A stretch of 55,345 nucleotides of DNA, taken from Thermoguttaceae bacterium. GTDB lineage: Bacteria; Planctomycetota; Planctomycetia; Pirellulales; Thermoguttaceae. The notes below the pieces were generated by a model. It had not been told where the DNA came from. It did no database searches and worked only from the letters and a program-made list of their open reading frames with translations. Numbering within the stretch: position 1 is the first letter of the stretch; every line of letters starts with the position of its first letter. Shown in pieces: positions 8,510-17,043 of this stretch. A program made the position numbers and the translations under genes. The DNA lies in assembly GCA_017939795.1 (NCBI GenBank), contig JAGBAA010000096.1, positions 1-55,345 on the forward strand, read 5' to 3'.

Positions 8510-9019
8510 ATGGAGTTGAACGCGAAATTTCAGAAGATCCGCATGATCCTTTCCGACGTTGACGGATGCCTGACGGACGGTGCGCTCATTTTTGATGAAC
8601 AGGGAAACGAGATCAAGGCGTTTCATGCACGCGACGGTCTGGGGATCACCGTTTGGAAACGGAAGGGCGGTCTGATCGGTTTCGTGACCCGGCGCTGTAC
8701 TGCGGTCGTGCAGAAACGTGCGGAGGAGCTGAAGATCCACGAGCTGTGCCAGGGGGTGGAAAACAAAATCAAAATGCTTGGAGAGATCTGCGCCAAATAC
8801 GAGCTTTCTCCGGAGGAGATCGCGTACGTCGGCGATGATCTGGTAGACTACGAGATCATGCAGGCGGTCGGCGTGTCGGCGTGTCCGGCGGATTCCGTCC
8901 CGGAGATCCGTGCGATCGCGGACTATGTCTGTCAGACGAACGGCGGCCGGGGGGCTGTTCGGGAACTGATCGAGCAGATCCTGAAATCGAGAGATGAGTG
9001 GAAGGATTTCGGATTTTAA
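8510..9019 (+). CDS. kdsC: 3-deoxy-D-manno-octulosonate 8-phosphate phosphatase (KdsC family)
   Basis: 169-residue C0-type HAD phosphatase that removes phosphate from Kdo-8-phosphate in LPS inner-core synthesis. HAD motif I is DVDGCLTDG with nucleophile D16 and acid D18; motif II is the Thr of FVTRRC (T60); motif III is the Lys in GVENKIK (K86); motif IV is VGDDLVD (D109, D110, D113). The C terminus GGRGAVRELIEQIL is typical of KdsC. Size matches the family (about 170-190). AAGGAG stands 6 bases before the ATG. The following large gene is likely an LptC/LptA-like protein, matching the kdsC-lptC-lptA arrangement of proteobacteria and supporting an LPS role over a sialic-acid-type phosphatase. 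Confidence 0.88.
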   Translation: MELNAKFQKIRMILSDVDGCLTDGALIFDEQGNEIKAFHARDGLGITVWKRKGGLIGFVTRRCTAVVQKRAEELKIHELCQGVENKIKMLGEICAKYELSPEEIAYVGDDLVDYEIMQAVGVSACPADSVPEIRAIADYVCQTNGGRGAVRELIEQILKSRDEWKDFGF

Positions 9020-9139
9020 GCGTGGGAGTTTCGGCTTGAAGAGTTTCGGCTTGGGGACCGGCTTGGATGAATAAAGGATGAGATGGTCCTGTTCTCTGAG
9101 CCGGGAGAAGGATCAGAAAGCGTTTTTCGGGGAGAAAGC

Positions 9140-12100
9140 ATGAAATTTGAATCGGGTGTCTTTCGGTGTCTGGCAGTCTGCGGCACTTTAGCCGTTCTGT
9201 TTGCCGGATACTATTTTTTCATGCCGTTCGTTTCGATCCCGATGAGGGCAGTGAAAAATAATTGGGATCCTGTCGAAGACCCCTTTTCGCTGAAACAGAC
9301 GCTTCGCGATGATTTTAAGGAAAACGTTGAGGAATGGGAAAACAGCTGGGAGGTTGAATTCCAGAACAGCAGTTCGATACTCCAGAACGTCATGATGCGG
9401 GAAGACGGGGCGTTGAAGTGCGATAAACTCCTGACGATGTTCCGGCCGCAGAATGCTCTTGAAGCGGATTCCAGACCGTTTTGTCTGAAAGTCGAAGGCG
9501 GAGCCATCCTTCAGTTCAAGAGGAATGCGGAGAACCAGATCCAGCAGGTGCTTGGAAATCTGAATGGACTCATTCAGCTGAAGGGGGCCGTTCCGATGAG
9601 AGTTCCTGTTTTGAAGAAAGAAACGGATTCGAAGGATCCGGCCGATCCTCTGCAGGCTGCCGTTTCGCAGCAGTCTGCCGAATCTCTTCAGGCTGCCGTT
9701 CCACAGCCGTCTGCCGAATCTCTTCAGGCTGCCGTTCCACAGCCGTCTGCCGAACCTCTTCAGGCTGCCGTTCCACAGCCGTCTGCCGATCCGCAGAACA
9801 AAAAGGCGGAATGTCTGAAAGATCCGGTCCTGCTGGACTTGAAGACCCGGGATCTCCAGCTTGGAATGACTCGCTGTACGACGCAGCATAAGGTTTTTCT
9901 CACACTGGGAGAGACTCTGCTTCAGATGTCCGGAACGGGGCTGGTCATTTCTCTCAAGCCGCAGGAAATGTTGGGAATTTCTGCTTTTGACCGGATCGAA
10001 CTGCAGCATCTGGACCGCATCACTCTGGAGTTGACCGAGGCGGTCCTGCAGAATTTGGTCGATTTTGGAAAATCGGATACATTCAGGAATAAACTTCGGG
10101 AGATCCTGAAAAACGAGAAGAAGATTTCCATCGTCCTGACCTGCCAGGGGCCGGTTTCCTACGAGCTGGATACGGGGATCCTGCGGTTTCAGAAAAATGT
10201 TCGGGTCTCATGTCCGGTGAAACTGCCGTCAGTAAAGGATTCCGAGCAGGAAGAACAGATCCAGCAGAATGAAATCGTCTGTGATGAACTGGAGTTTCGC
10301 CTGAGCGACACTTTGGTGAAGCAGCTGCGCGGAGAAAAGGACGAGCTGGAAACTTTTTCGGACGCGCCGGCCTCTTCTTTGGCGGAAACGAAGCCGGAAG
10401 CCGATCCTTCCGAACCGAAATCGCCGGCTTTGGAAACGGCTGCTCCATCCCTGGCGAACATGGCGGCTTTGGCGGGAATGTCTGCCGCTGTGCCGGGAAA
10501 TGTGCCTGGGAATGTGCCTGAGAATGTGCCTGAGAATGTGCCTGGAACGCTGCCGTCGAATGTTTCCGGGACACTTCCCGAAATGAAGGAGCCGGATGGG
10601 ACGGAGAGCACGGAGGACTCTGAGGATCTTCTGAAGTCCCTTCATGCCAAACAGATCCAGAAATTGGTATTTGAGACTCTGGACTGGGCGCTGCTGGGAA
10701 CGGTTCAGAAGATCGATTTCCATTTTGAAACAGAAAAAATCGAATTGAGCAACGACAGCCAGTTCAAACTGGTCAACAGCCGGATGGATTTCAGCACGAG
10801 CCAGCTTTCGTATACTTTTCCATCCACAGAGATCGGTCCTCTTGGCCATCTGAGTGTCGTGAAGCCGGGGTACCTGACGTACAAGATGGACGCTGAAGAA
10901 AATTCAGGCAAAAATTCCGGGGCGGAAACTGAGTCCGGAAGCTATTCTGGAACCCCCTCCGGAACCCCCTCCGGAACCGTGTCTGGGACCACGTCCGGAA
11001 CATTGGCCGGGAGTGCGTCCGGGCAGGAAAATGGCCTGGATCCTTCGCTTATGCTCCATTGGGGGCAGAAACTGGAAACCACATTTGATGCTTCCCGGCA
11101 GATCACGCTGGTCGAGCTTTCAGACAATGTGCTGCTCCATTCGCCGGCGTGGAATGGATATTCCCATCAGAGCGTGGCGGGCAACAGCAAAAATGCGGCT
11201 TTGCGCACCGACCGGATCGTCCTGGAGATCCGCAAGAAAAGCGAAGTGGAAAAACATCGGGAAGCCAGTCTGAAGGAACAGCTGAGAGATCTTCCCGACC
11301 GTAAAAGCGATGCGGAGTCTGTGAAAATGGGAGTGGATGACGTGGTCCAGACTGGCGACTATATGCCGGTTCGGCTGGAGGCGGCTGGAAGTATTTTGCT
11401 GAATATTTGGCATCTGGATCCCCAAAAGGAGCAGTCGAAGGATAAAAGATCCCTGACGCCGGACTTCCGAATGACCGGGATGCTGGATTCACTCAACATG
11501 GATTTTCAGATACCGAACCGTCTGCCGGACCATCTGTTTTTTCCTTCCGAAGATCCAGCTTCGGCGTCGGAGGACCGCAGGCAGAATAACGGCGGCAATG
11601 GGAACGCGGGGAATCATCGGAATGCGGGGAACGATTCGGCTGAGGTGAAAAATTCTTCCGAAAAAGTTCCCAGGACATTTGTTCTGTACGGCGGAAGTGC
11701 ATCGGGAACGCTGCATTTGCTTCCGGAAAATGAAGGTTTCGTCAATTATCTGAAATTGAACGGGAAGGAGAACCAGGACGTCATTCTTCGGGAGACCGAC
11801 AGTAAGATCGCTGCGGAAAAGCGGCTTGCGATCCAGGCGCATGAAGTCATCTGCTGGTACCTGCATCCCCAGACGCTTTTCAGTATGCTGCGCCATGATC
11901 AGAATAAGCCGGAAAGTGTCGTTTTGATGGAGGTCGGCGGTTCCAAAGTGTCGACTTCGGAGATCCATCTTGATCTGGCGAAAAACCAGCTGTCTGCGCC
12001 GGGTAAAGGATTCATGATCGTTCCATGCTCGTTCGGAGAAAATGAAGACCAGCCCGTACAGATCATGTGGGAAAAAAGTCTGGCATACAGAGAGAACGGT

Positions 12101-13066
12101 GTGTTGGCGGATGGGAACGTAAATGTCCTGAGTCCGGATTTTACGATGAAAACGGACCGGGTTTGGGGACAGCTCCGAAAACCGATCCCGTTGTTGCAGC
12201 TTGCCGATTTCAAGAAGATGGAGAAGAAAGAGTATTTGGATCTTTTTGAGTATATTTCCGCGGAGGAACTGTCGGGGCTGTCCGGCAGTGAGGGCAATGT
12301 TTTTCTGCAATATCAAAAGAAGAAAGTGGAAAATGGAAAAGAGTTCCGGAATGCATTCAAACTGCGGACCTCAAATCTCTATTTTGTTCCGAATGAAAAA
12401 CAGCTGACGGCCGATTCGGGAATCATTTGGGGACTGTTTCCCAATCAGTCGGAAGATGAAAACGCGGCAAATGGCGAAAATGTCTATGCTGCGGATGTTC
12501 GGAACCAGAATGAAGGGGAAAAGAAAGCATCGAGCAAAAAATACCATCAGATTCTGGTCCGGTATCATGGGGAGCTGAAAGGAAATATTTTTGACGGCAT
12601 GTTCGAGGTCTCCAGAAAGATCGAGAGCGTCCGGGTCGAAACCGATGCCGTTGAAATGGTACTGAACCGGATCCCGGAATTCAAGGATCTGCCGGAAAAC
12701 GGAATTTTGTTTGAGTGCGATCTCCTCATCGTCAACCAGGACCCCGCCAAACTCATGGAAAAAGACTTTGCGTGGGCAAAAAAAGAAAATCTTCAGCTTG
12801 AACTGCAGGCAGTCGATAATGTCTGTGTTCGGGGAATCAGCAAGGACGGCCGGATATTTACCATTCACGGCTCGAAGCTGACTTATTCGCAGAATCGGGA
12901 TGTCGGCACCATCACGGGAAGTCCGAAACAGCCGGTACAGATCATTCAGCAGATATATCCGGGAGCACCGCGGGATGTGCTGAGCGCGGATCGGGTGGAT
13001 ATCCAATGGAAGACCAAAAATCTAAGTCTCCACAAGGTCCGGGTCGAGAGTACCTACGGAAATTAG
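9140..13066 (+). CDS. Giant membrane-anchored protein, probable LptC/LptA (OstA)-like LPS-transport component
   Basis: 1308 residues: a short N-terminal tail, one membrane helix (CLAVCGTLAVLFAGYYFFMPF), then a very large extracytoplasmic region. The start at 9140 is preferred over 9083 because GGGGAGA precedes it and the signal-anchor follows at once. The C terminus has beta-strand segments of OstA/LptA style, such as GRIFTIHGSKLTYSQ followed by VLSADRVDIQW. Three repeat-rich linkers interrupt it: four 12-residue QAAVPQPSAESL units (9653-9796), a GNVPENVP series (about 10490-10565) and an SGTPSGT series (about 10940-11020). Position directly after kdsC supports a role in LPS transport. The assignment rests on architecture and context; no full-length match was recognised. 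Confidence 0.55.
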   Translation: MKFESGVFRCLAVCGTLAVLFAGYYFFMPFVSIPMRAVKNNWDPVEDPFSLKQTLRDDFKENVEEWENSWEVEFQNSSSILQNVMMREDGALKCDKLLTMFRPQNALEADSRPFCLKVEGGAILQFKRNAENQIQQVLGNLNGLIQLKGAVPMRVPVLKKETDSKDPADPLQAAVSQQSAESLQAAVPQPSAESLQAAVPQPSAEPLQAAVPQPSADPQNKKAECLKDPVLLDLKTRDLQLGMTRCTTQHKVFLTLGETLLQMSGTGLVISLKPQEMLGISAFDRIELQHLDRITLELTEAVLQNLVDFGKSDTFRNKLREILKNEKKISIVLTCQGPVSYELDTGILRFQKNVRVSCPVKLPSVKDSEQEEQIQQNEIVCDELEFRLSDTLVKQLRGEKDELETFSDAPASSLAETKPEADPSEPKSPALETAAPSLANMAALAGMSAAVPGNVPGNVPENVPENVPGTLPSNVSGTLPEMKEPDGTESTEDSEDLLKSLHAKQIQKLVFETLDWALLGTVQKIDFHFETEKIELSNDSQFKLVNSRMDFSTSQLSYTFPSTEIGPLGHLSVVKPGYLTYKMDAEENSGKNSGAETESGSYSGTPSGTPSGTVSGTTSGTLAGSASGQENGLDPSLMLHWGQKLETTFDASRQITLVELSDNVLLHSPAWNGYSHQSVAGNSKNAALRTDRIVLEIRKKSEVEKHREASLKEQLRDLPDRKSDAESVKMGVDDVVQTGDYMPVRLEAAGSILLNIWHLDPQKEQSKDKRSLTPDFRMTGMLDSLNMDFQIPNRLPDHLFFPSEDPASASEDRRQNNGGNGNAGNHRNAGNDSAEVKNSSEKVPRTFVLYGGSASGTLHLLPENEGFVNYLKLNGKENQDVILRETDSKIAAEKRLAIQAHEVICWYLHPQTLFSMLRHDQNKPESVVLMEVGGSKVSTSEIHLDLAKNQLSAPGKGFMIVPCSFGENEDQPVQIMWEKSLAYRENGVLADGNVNVLSPDFTMKTDRVWGQLRKPIPLLQLADFKKMEKKEYLDLFEYISAEELSGLSGSEGNVFLQYQKKKVENGKEFRNAFKLRTSNLYFVPNEKQLTADSGIIWGLFPNQSEDENAANGENVYAADVRNQNEGEKKASSKKYHQILVRYHGELKGNIFDGMFEVSRKIESVRVETDAVEMVLNRIPEFKDLPENGILFECDLLIVNQDPAKLMEKDFAWAKKENLQLELQAVDNVCVRGISKDGRIFTIHGSKLTYSQNRDVGTITGSPKQPVQIIQQIYPGAPRDVLSADRVDIQWKTKNLSLHKVRVESTYGN
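9653..9796 (+). repeat. 36-bp tandem repeat, 4 copies, in-frame
   Basis: Four consecutive 36-bp units encode QAAVPQPSAESL variants inside the LptC/LptA-like gene. The central copies are nearly identical in DNA, including synonymous positions, which indicates recent expansion by slippage or recombination. Confidence 0.9.
10490..10565 (+). repeat. 12-bp imperfect tandem repeat (GNVP/ENVP), in-frame
   Basis: A repeated GTGCCTGGGAAT / GTGCCTGAGAAT unit encodes a Pro-Gly/Glu-Asn-Val series in the same giant protein. The boundaries are approximate because the units at the ends have diverged. Confidence 0.75.
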
Positions 13067-13112
13067 AGGTCCCCGGGGAAAGTGTTTGGATTTTAGAGAA
13101 AAGGTTTCGAAT

Positions 13113-13364
13113 ATGCAGGACTTTACGCCCTATCAGCAGAAGGTCATCAAACGCTACTACGACAATTACGATACCATTGGACGGCAGCGTCTGGCAGAAC
13201 TGGTCACGGACATCTATCTTGCAGAAGGAAAGAAATTGGCCTCCTGCTGGCGCCGTGCCGAAGAGATCATGCGAAAAATGAAGATCCCGGAAGCACAGAT
13301 CCGCCATATCGTCGATACAGGGGATCCTGCCAACCTCGCCAGCCTCGTGAAGCAGCTGGGCTGA
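13113..13364 (+). CDS. Small protein of unknown function, 83 residues
   Basis: The 83-residue product MQDFTPYQQKVIKRYYDNYD... is helical, soluble and rich in Lys, Arg and Tyr. It has no signal peptide, no metal-binding cysteines and no recognised domain. The start at 13113 has GAGAAAAGG about 10 bases upstream; the alternative at 13086 adds 9 residues with a weaker site. It begins 47 bp after the LptC/LptA-like gene and ends just before a strong terminator, so it is probably the third gene of the kdsC transcript. The charged helix pattern (GRQRLAELVTDIYLAEGKK) would fit an RNA- or protein-binding adaptor, but this is only a guess. Confidence 0.65.
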   Translation: MQDFTPYQQKVIKRYYDNYDTIGRQRLAELVTDIYLAEGKKLASCWRRAEEIMRKMKIPEAQIRHIVDTGDPANLASLVKQLG

Positions 13365-13419
13365 CCGGGCTGTGGATTTCGGGAGCGTTTCGGGTTTCTG
13401 GATCGATGAGGAAATGAAA

Positions 13420-13458
13420 AACACGCGGTACTCAGTTTTGAGTGTGCCGCGTGTTTTT
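13420..13458. terminator. Bidirectional terminator
   Basis: AACACGCGG (13420-13428) pairs with CCGCGTGTT (13447-13455), with a second inner helix ACTCA/TGAGT, and ends in a T run. Flanking A's on the left also give a U tract on the minus strand. It separates the kdsC group from the convergent minus-strand gene at 13513. Confidence 0.85.
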
Positions 13459-13512
13459 ATCTGGCGTGCGTCTTTTTGAATTCCGGAACACCCGGGAACG
13501 CGTTCCGACGGA

Positions 13513-15495
13513 TCAGAATGCGTTCATCAGGATCAGGCTCGGCAGAGTGCCGATGATTTTGGTGATCCCGGATTCCAGCGTGATCCGATACGTGAGGACG
13601 TTTTCGGAATAGCTTCCAGTCAGTCGGACGTTGGGAGTGTCCGTTTCATCCATGATCGCCAGGATGGTTTCGTACTGTCGGATCGACTTGCGCATCTGGT
13701 CTTCCGGGGCGAGATCTTTTCCCAAAAGATCCACTTCGATTTTTACCACATTTGCCGCGTTCTTATCTTTTTCTGCATCCTCCTCTTTTTTCGTTTTTGT
13801 TGATTTTGTTTCATCGGCGGAAGACTTTGCGTTCATTTCATCTTCCGCAGCTTTTTTCTTAAGGGCCTCCAGCTGGATCTGAGCGACAGCACGAAGGGAA
13901 CGGCAGAAACTCTGAAAGTCTAACCGTATTTCAAAAAGATCTTGCGTTTTTTGGGCGGATCCAAGGCATTCCGTCAGTTTTTCTTCCGGAGAAGATCCAA
14001 GACAGACGAACACATTCTCCTCGGAAGCACCGATCAGCAGAACGACCTGTTCGCCAAAGTACTGCGTCATTTCCGCAAGTTCCGATTCTGACGAATTGAG
14101 TTCCGGCGCAGTCAGTTCATCGATCAGACGGCAGAATTCCGGCGTCGGGAGCGTCATTTTGTCGCAGAGGATCCCATTTTCGAGCTTGATGTTCTTTTCG
14201 ATCCGGATCTTTTTGGCCGTCTCGGTCTTTTCCTGTGCCCATTCCGCGATGCGGGCAGCGAGTTCCTTCATTTTCTCAGGTTCTTTCATCTGCATACCGT
14301 ACACGAAACTCGTTTTTCCCGGTTCGGCATCCAGCACAAGTGTCGCGCCTGCTGGTTCCTGATCCAGTTCCGCGAGACGTTCTTCGAGAAGCTGCGTCAC
14401 GGCTTTCCCTTTTTCACTGCCGCCAAAGAAATCCCGCGCTCCTTCCAGCCAGCTTTTCTGCTGGAGGTCTTCGAGTGAGAGTTTTTTGAAGGTCTCGAAA
14501 TCTCCAGCCGCAATCGCATTGTTCAGGAGCGGAGTGGACTCTGTCCATTTCAGGGCGGACTGGACCCAGCTCATACCGAATGTGCCGGGCACATTCGTGA
14601 AGCTGAGGAATTCGGACGTCCGAGTCTTTTGACGTTTTGCGTATTCGAGAGACGCCTGGGAATCCGGAACGAGACGGAGCTGAGTCTTCCATTCCACGGC
14701 ACCGGTTTCCGAATGGATCCCTCCAGCGATGGAGATCTGTTCCAAATCGTCAAATGCGAGGAGCTTCTGCTTTTGCGCAGCCTTTGCCTTCGCTTGCCGC
14801 AGTGCATGATCTTCTTCCGATTCTTCATCAAGAGGCTCCGTGCTGATCATGACCCCTTCCTCAATATTCTTGCGGACCATCTCACGAAATTCCTTCGGCA
14901 TATGCTTCATGAAGAGTTTGATTTGGAAGGTCGCGTCTTCCCCGATCCCGAAAAGTTCTTCCGGTTTCCGGTTTGCGAGCTGTTCCGCCTGTCTTTCGTC
15001 TGCCATGATCCAGGTCCAGCCATTCTCTGCTTTCATGAACAGACCGCCGTATTCGATGATCCCGTCTTCCCGTTCCGTAAATTCAATGTCTGCGTTTTTG
15101 CCCGTCAGGACGTCGATCAGAAGCATGGGATCTTCCAGAGGGAACCCCATGAGAACGAGTGACTGATCTTCATTCGGGATCCTTTGCATCACGATGCCGG
15201 CAGGGGCTTCCAGATTCAGTGAATCCATGAAATCACGACCAAAGTATTGACGGATCGGACCTTCGATCATGGCGGAGAATGCCGGATTCGAAGAGACCTC
15301 TCCGATCTTGCGGATGTCTTGGAAAAAACTGTCGACACTTTGGACCGCAAGTGTCATGAAGGTTTCTGGAGTCGTTTTTCCTTCTTTCGCGGCGTCCTGT
15401 TCTTCGCTGCACCATGCCGGACCAGCAAAAAGGATCAGGAAAAGGAAGAAGAGCAGAACCGCAAAAGATTGGCGGCCGTGAAGCATTCGTTTCAT
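13513..15495 (-). CDS. Secreted protein of unknown function, 660 residues
   Basis: Exported protein with a clear signal peptide (FAVLLFFLFLILFAGPAWC, likely cleaved near AWC-SEE). The mature part is acidic and rich in Glu, Lys and Ala, with repeated LDVLTGKNAD-like and LVLDAEPGK-like beta/alpha stretches and a charged, probably disordered linker (DEMNAKSSADETKSTKTKKE) near the C terminus. No HExxH, GxSxG or other catalytic motif was seen. Large secreted proteins like this are frequent in planctomycete genomes, and none of the domains is familiar to me. AGGAG lies 7 bases before the ATG. It is downstream of yqhD on the same strand, separated by a long perfect inverted repeat. Confidence 0.7.
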   Translation of the reverse strand: MKRMLHGRQSFAVLLFFLFLILFAGPAWCSEEQDAAKEGKTTPETFMTLAVQSVDSFFQDIRKIGEVSSNPAFSAMIEGPIRQYFGRDFMDSLNLEAPAGIVMQRIPNEDQSLVLMGFPLEDPMLLIDVLTGKNADIEFTEREDGIIEYGGLFMKAENGWTWIMADERQAEQLANRKPEELFGIGEDATFQIKLFMKHMPKEFREMVRKNIEEGVMISTEPLDEESEEDHALRQAKAKAAQKQKLLAFDDLEQISIAGGIHSETGAVEWKTQLRLVPDSQASLEYAKRQKTRTSEFLSFTNVPGTFGMSWVQSALKWTESTPLLNNAIAAGDFETFKKLSLEDLQQKSWLEGARDFFGGSEKGKAVTQLLEERLAELDQEPAGATLVLDAEPGKTSFVYGMQMKEPEKMKELAARIAEWAQEKTETAKKIRIEKNIKLENGILCDKMTLPTPEFCRLIDELTAPELNSSESELAEMTQYFGEQVVLLIGASEENVFVCLGSSPEEKLTECLGSAQKTQDLFEIRLDFQSFCRSLRAVAQIQLEALKKKAAEDEMNAKSSADETKSTKTKKEEDAEKDKNAANVVKIEVDLLGKDLAPEDQMRKSIRQYETILAIMDETDTPNVRLTGSYSENVLTYRITLESGITKIIGTLPSLILMNAF

Positions 15496-15554
15496 TTTTC
15501 TCTCCTGGAGGAATAGTATACGTGGAAAACGTGATGAAATTGGAGGAATGATAT

Positions 15555-15602
15555 TGGATCCGGCAGGAAACGTTCTGCAAAGGGCATTTCCTGCCGGATC
15601 CA
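15555..15602. repeat. Long perfect inverted repeat (hairpin) without T tract
   Basis: GGATCCGGCAGGAAA (15556-15570) is the exact reverse complement of 15587-15601, a 15-bp stem (16 with the flanking T-A pair) around a 16-base loop. It lies between yqhD and the secreted-protein gene, both on the minus strand. Neither side has a T run, so it is not a standard intrinsic terminator. It may act in mRNA processing, stability or partial termination. Confidence 0.8.
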
Positions 15603-15625
15603 GGGATTTCAGGATCGATTAGCTC

Positions 15626-16783
15626 CTATTTGGCGCAGAGCTTCAGGATCTGACCGATCTCCTGCGCACCGATGGCGCATTCACCGAGTTTCGTGCCGCG
15701 GCGTTCGAAGACGAGGATGATCTTTTCGATCACTTCGTCCGTCACGCCGTAAGCGGTTCGGGTAGCGTCGCATCCGACAGATTTGAAGAATTCGACCGTC
15801 TTTTCGATCGCGGCGTCGATCACGGCATCCGTATCTTCCCCACGAATACCCCAGACGCGGTCGGCGTACTGAAGGAGTTTGGCTTCCTTTTCCTTGCGGA
15901 GGTACTTCCAGAGTGCGGGCATGACCAGCGCGAGCGTTTTGCCGTGGTCCGTGCCGGTGAAGGCGGTGATCTCATGACCGATACCGTGCGTCGCCCAGTC
16001 TTCCACCACGCCTTTGGCCAGCCAGCCGTTCAGACCGACCGTCGCGGCCCACATGAGGTTGGCGCGGGCTTCGTAGTCTTTCGGGTTGGCGAGAACTTTC
16101 GGAGCTTCTTCGATCAGCGTCAGCAGAACGCCTTCCGACTGCCGGTCCTGGATCGGCGTGTTGACCGGGCGGGTCACGTACTGTTCGCAGACGTGGACGA
16201 ACGTATCGACGATGCCGTTCGCGACCTGGCGTTCTGGAAGCGACATGGTGGTCTCCGGGTCAAGGATCGAGAATTTCGGGAAGCTGAGGGTGGACCAGAA
16301 GGCGAGTTTTTCGTCGGTGGAGAGACGCGAAACGACCGACCAGCCGTTCATTTCAGACCCGGTCGCCGGCAGCGTGATGACGCACCCGATCGGGATCTCA
16401 TCCAGAACCGGCGCACCTTTCAGGCAGATGTCCCACGGATCTTCGCTTCCGGTGTACTTCGCGGCAGCTGCGATAAATTTGGTGCCGTCCAGAGTACTTC
16501 CGCCGCCGACGGCGAGAAGGAAATCGATCCCTTCCGCCTTGCAGATCTCGACGGCCTTCATGCACGTTTCATATTTCGGATTCGGTTCGATGCCGCCGAA
16601 TTCGATGACCTTCCGGCCCTGAAGTGCGTCCATGACCTGTTCGTAGACTCCGTTTCTTTTGATGGAGCCGCCGCCGTAAGTCATCATGACTTTGGCGTCC
16701 TGAGGAACGAGATCCGCCAGCTTCGCGATCTGACCTTTTCCAAAAACGACGTTGACCGGATTGCAGTATTCGAAATTCAGCAT
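15626..16783 (-). CDS. yqhD: Iron/zinc-dependent aldehyde reductase / alcohol dehydrogenase, YqhD type
   Basis: 385-residue group III metal-dependent alcohol dehydrogenase. YqhD is an NADPH-dependent aldehyde reductase that detoxifies short-chain and lipid-derived aldehydes. The cofactor motif AVGGGSTLDGTKF (G93-S96) is of the NADP-preferring YqhD kind, and the metal ligands D193, H197, H266 and H280 are all present (GIVDTFVH, WATHGIGHE, GTDHGKT). Length and order match E. coli YqhD closely (387). The start at 16783 is set by AAAGGAGAG upstream and the family N terminus (MLNFEYCNPVNVVFGKG); the open frame continues 66 codons upstream without similarity. It diverges from a strong plus-strand promoter at 16885. 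The physiological substrate cannot be told. Confidence 0.92.
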   Translation of the reverse strand: MLNFEYCNPVNVVFGKGQIAKLADLVPQDAKVMMTYGGGSIKRNGVYEQVMDALQGRKVIEFGGIEPNPKYETCMKAVEICKAEGIDFLLAVGGGSTLDGTKFIAAAAKYTGSEDPWDICLKGAPVLDEIPIGCVITLPATGSEMNGWSVVSRLSTDEKLAFWSTLSFPKFSILDPETTMSLPERQVANGIVDTFVHVCEQYVTRPVNTPIQDRQSEGVLLTLIEEAPKVLANPKDYEARANLMWAATVGLNGWLAKGVVEDWATHGIGHEITAFTGTDHGKTLALVMPALWKYLRKEKEAKLLQYADRVWGIRGEDTDAVIDAAIEKTVEFFKSVGCDATRTAYGVTDEVIEKIILVFERRGTKLGECAIGAQEIGQILKLCAK

Positions 16784-16884
16784 GAAAATCTCTCCTTTGG
16801 CTGAAAAGCGTGGGAAAATGAAGGAAATCTTGCGTTCTGTGGAAAGAACGTAAAATTTGAAATCAAATTTAAGGGGACGCATCT

Positions 16885-16912
16885 TGACAAATGGCGTCAA
16901 TTCTGTATTATA
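16885..16912 (+). promoter_or_regulatory. Sigma-70 promoter upstream of the CPBP protease gene
   Basis: TTGACA (16885-16890) and TATTAT (16907-16912) with a 16-bp spacer, both near consensus. It would give a leader of about 125 nt before the gene at 17044. It sits in the yqhD divergent region. Confidence 0.7.
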
Positions 16913-17043
16913 GAGGAAGTGCTGCGAAATTTCAAGGGCATCGGGAGGCTCTTTTTCGTAAAATTTGGAAGAATTTCCCATTTTCCATTTCGCGTCTTTC
17001 CTAAAAACGATAAAAAACCGGTTTTGCCGAATTCCAGGATAAA

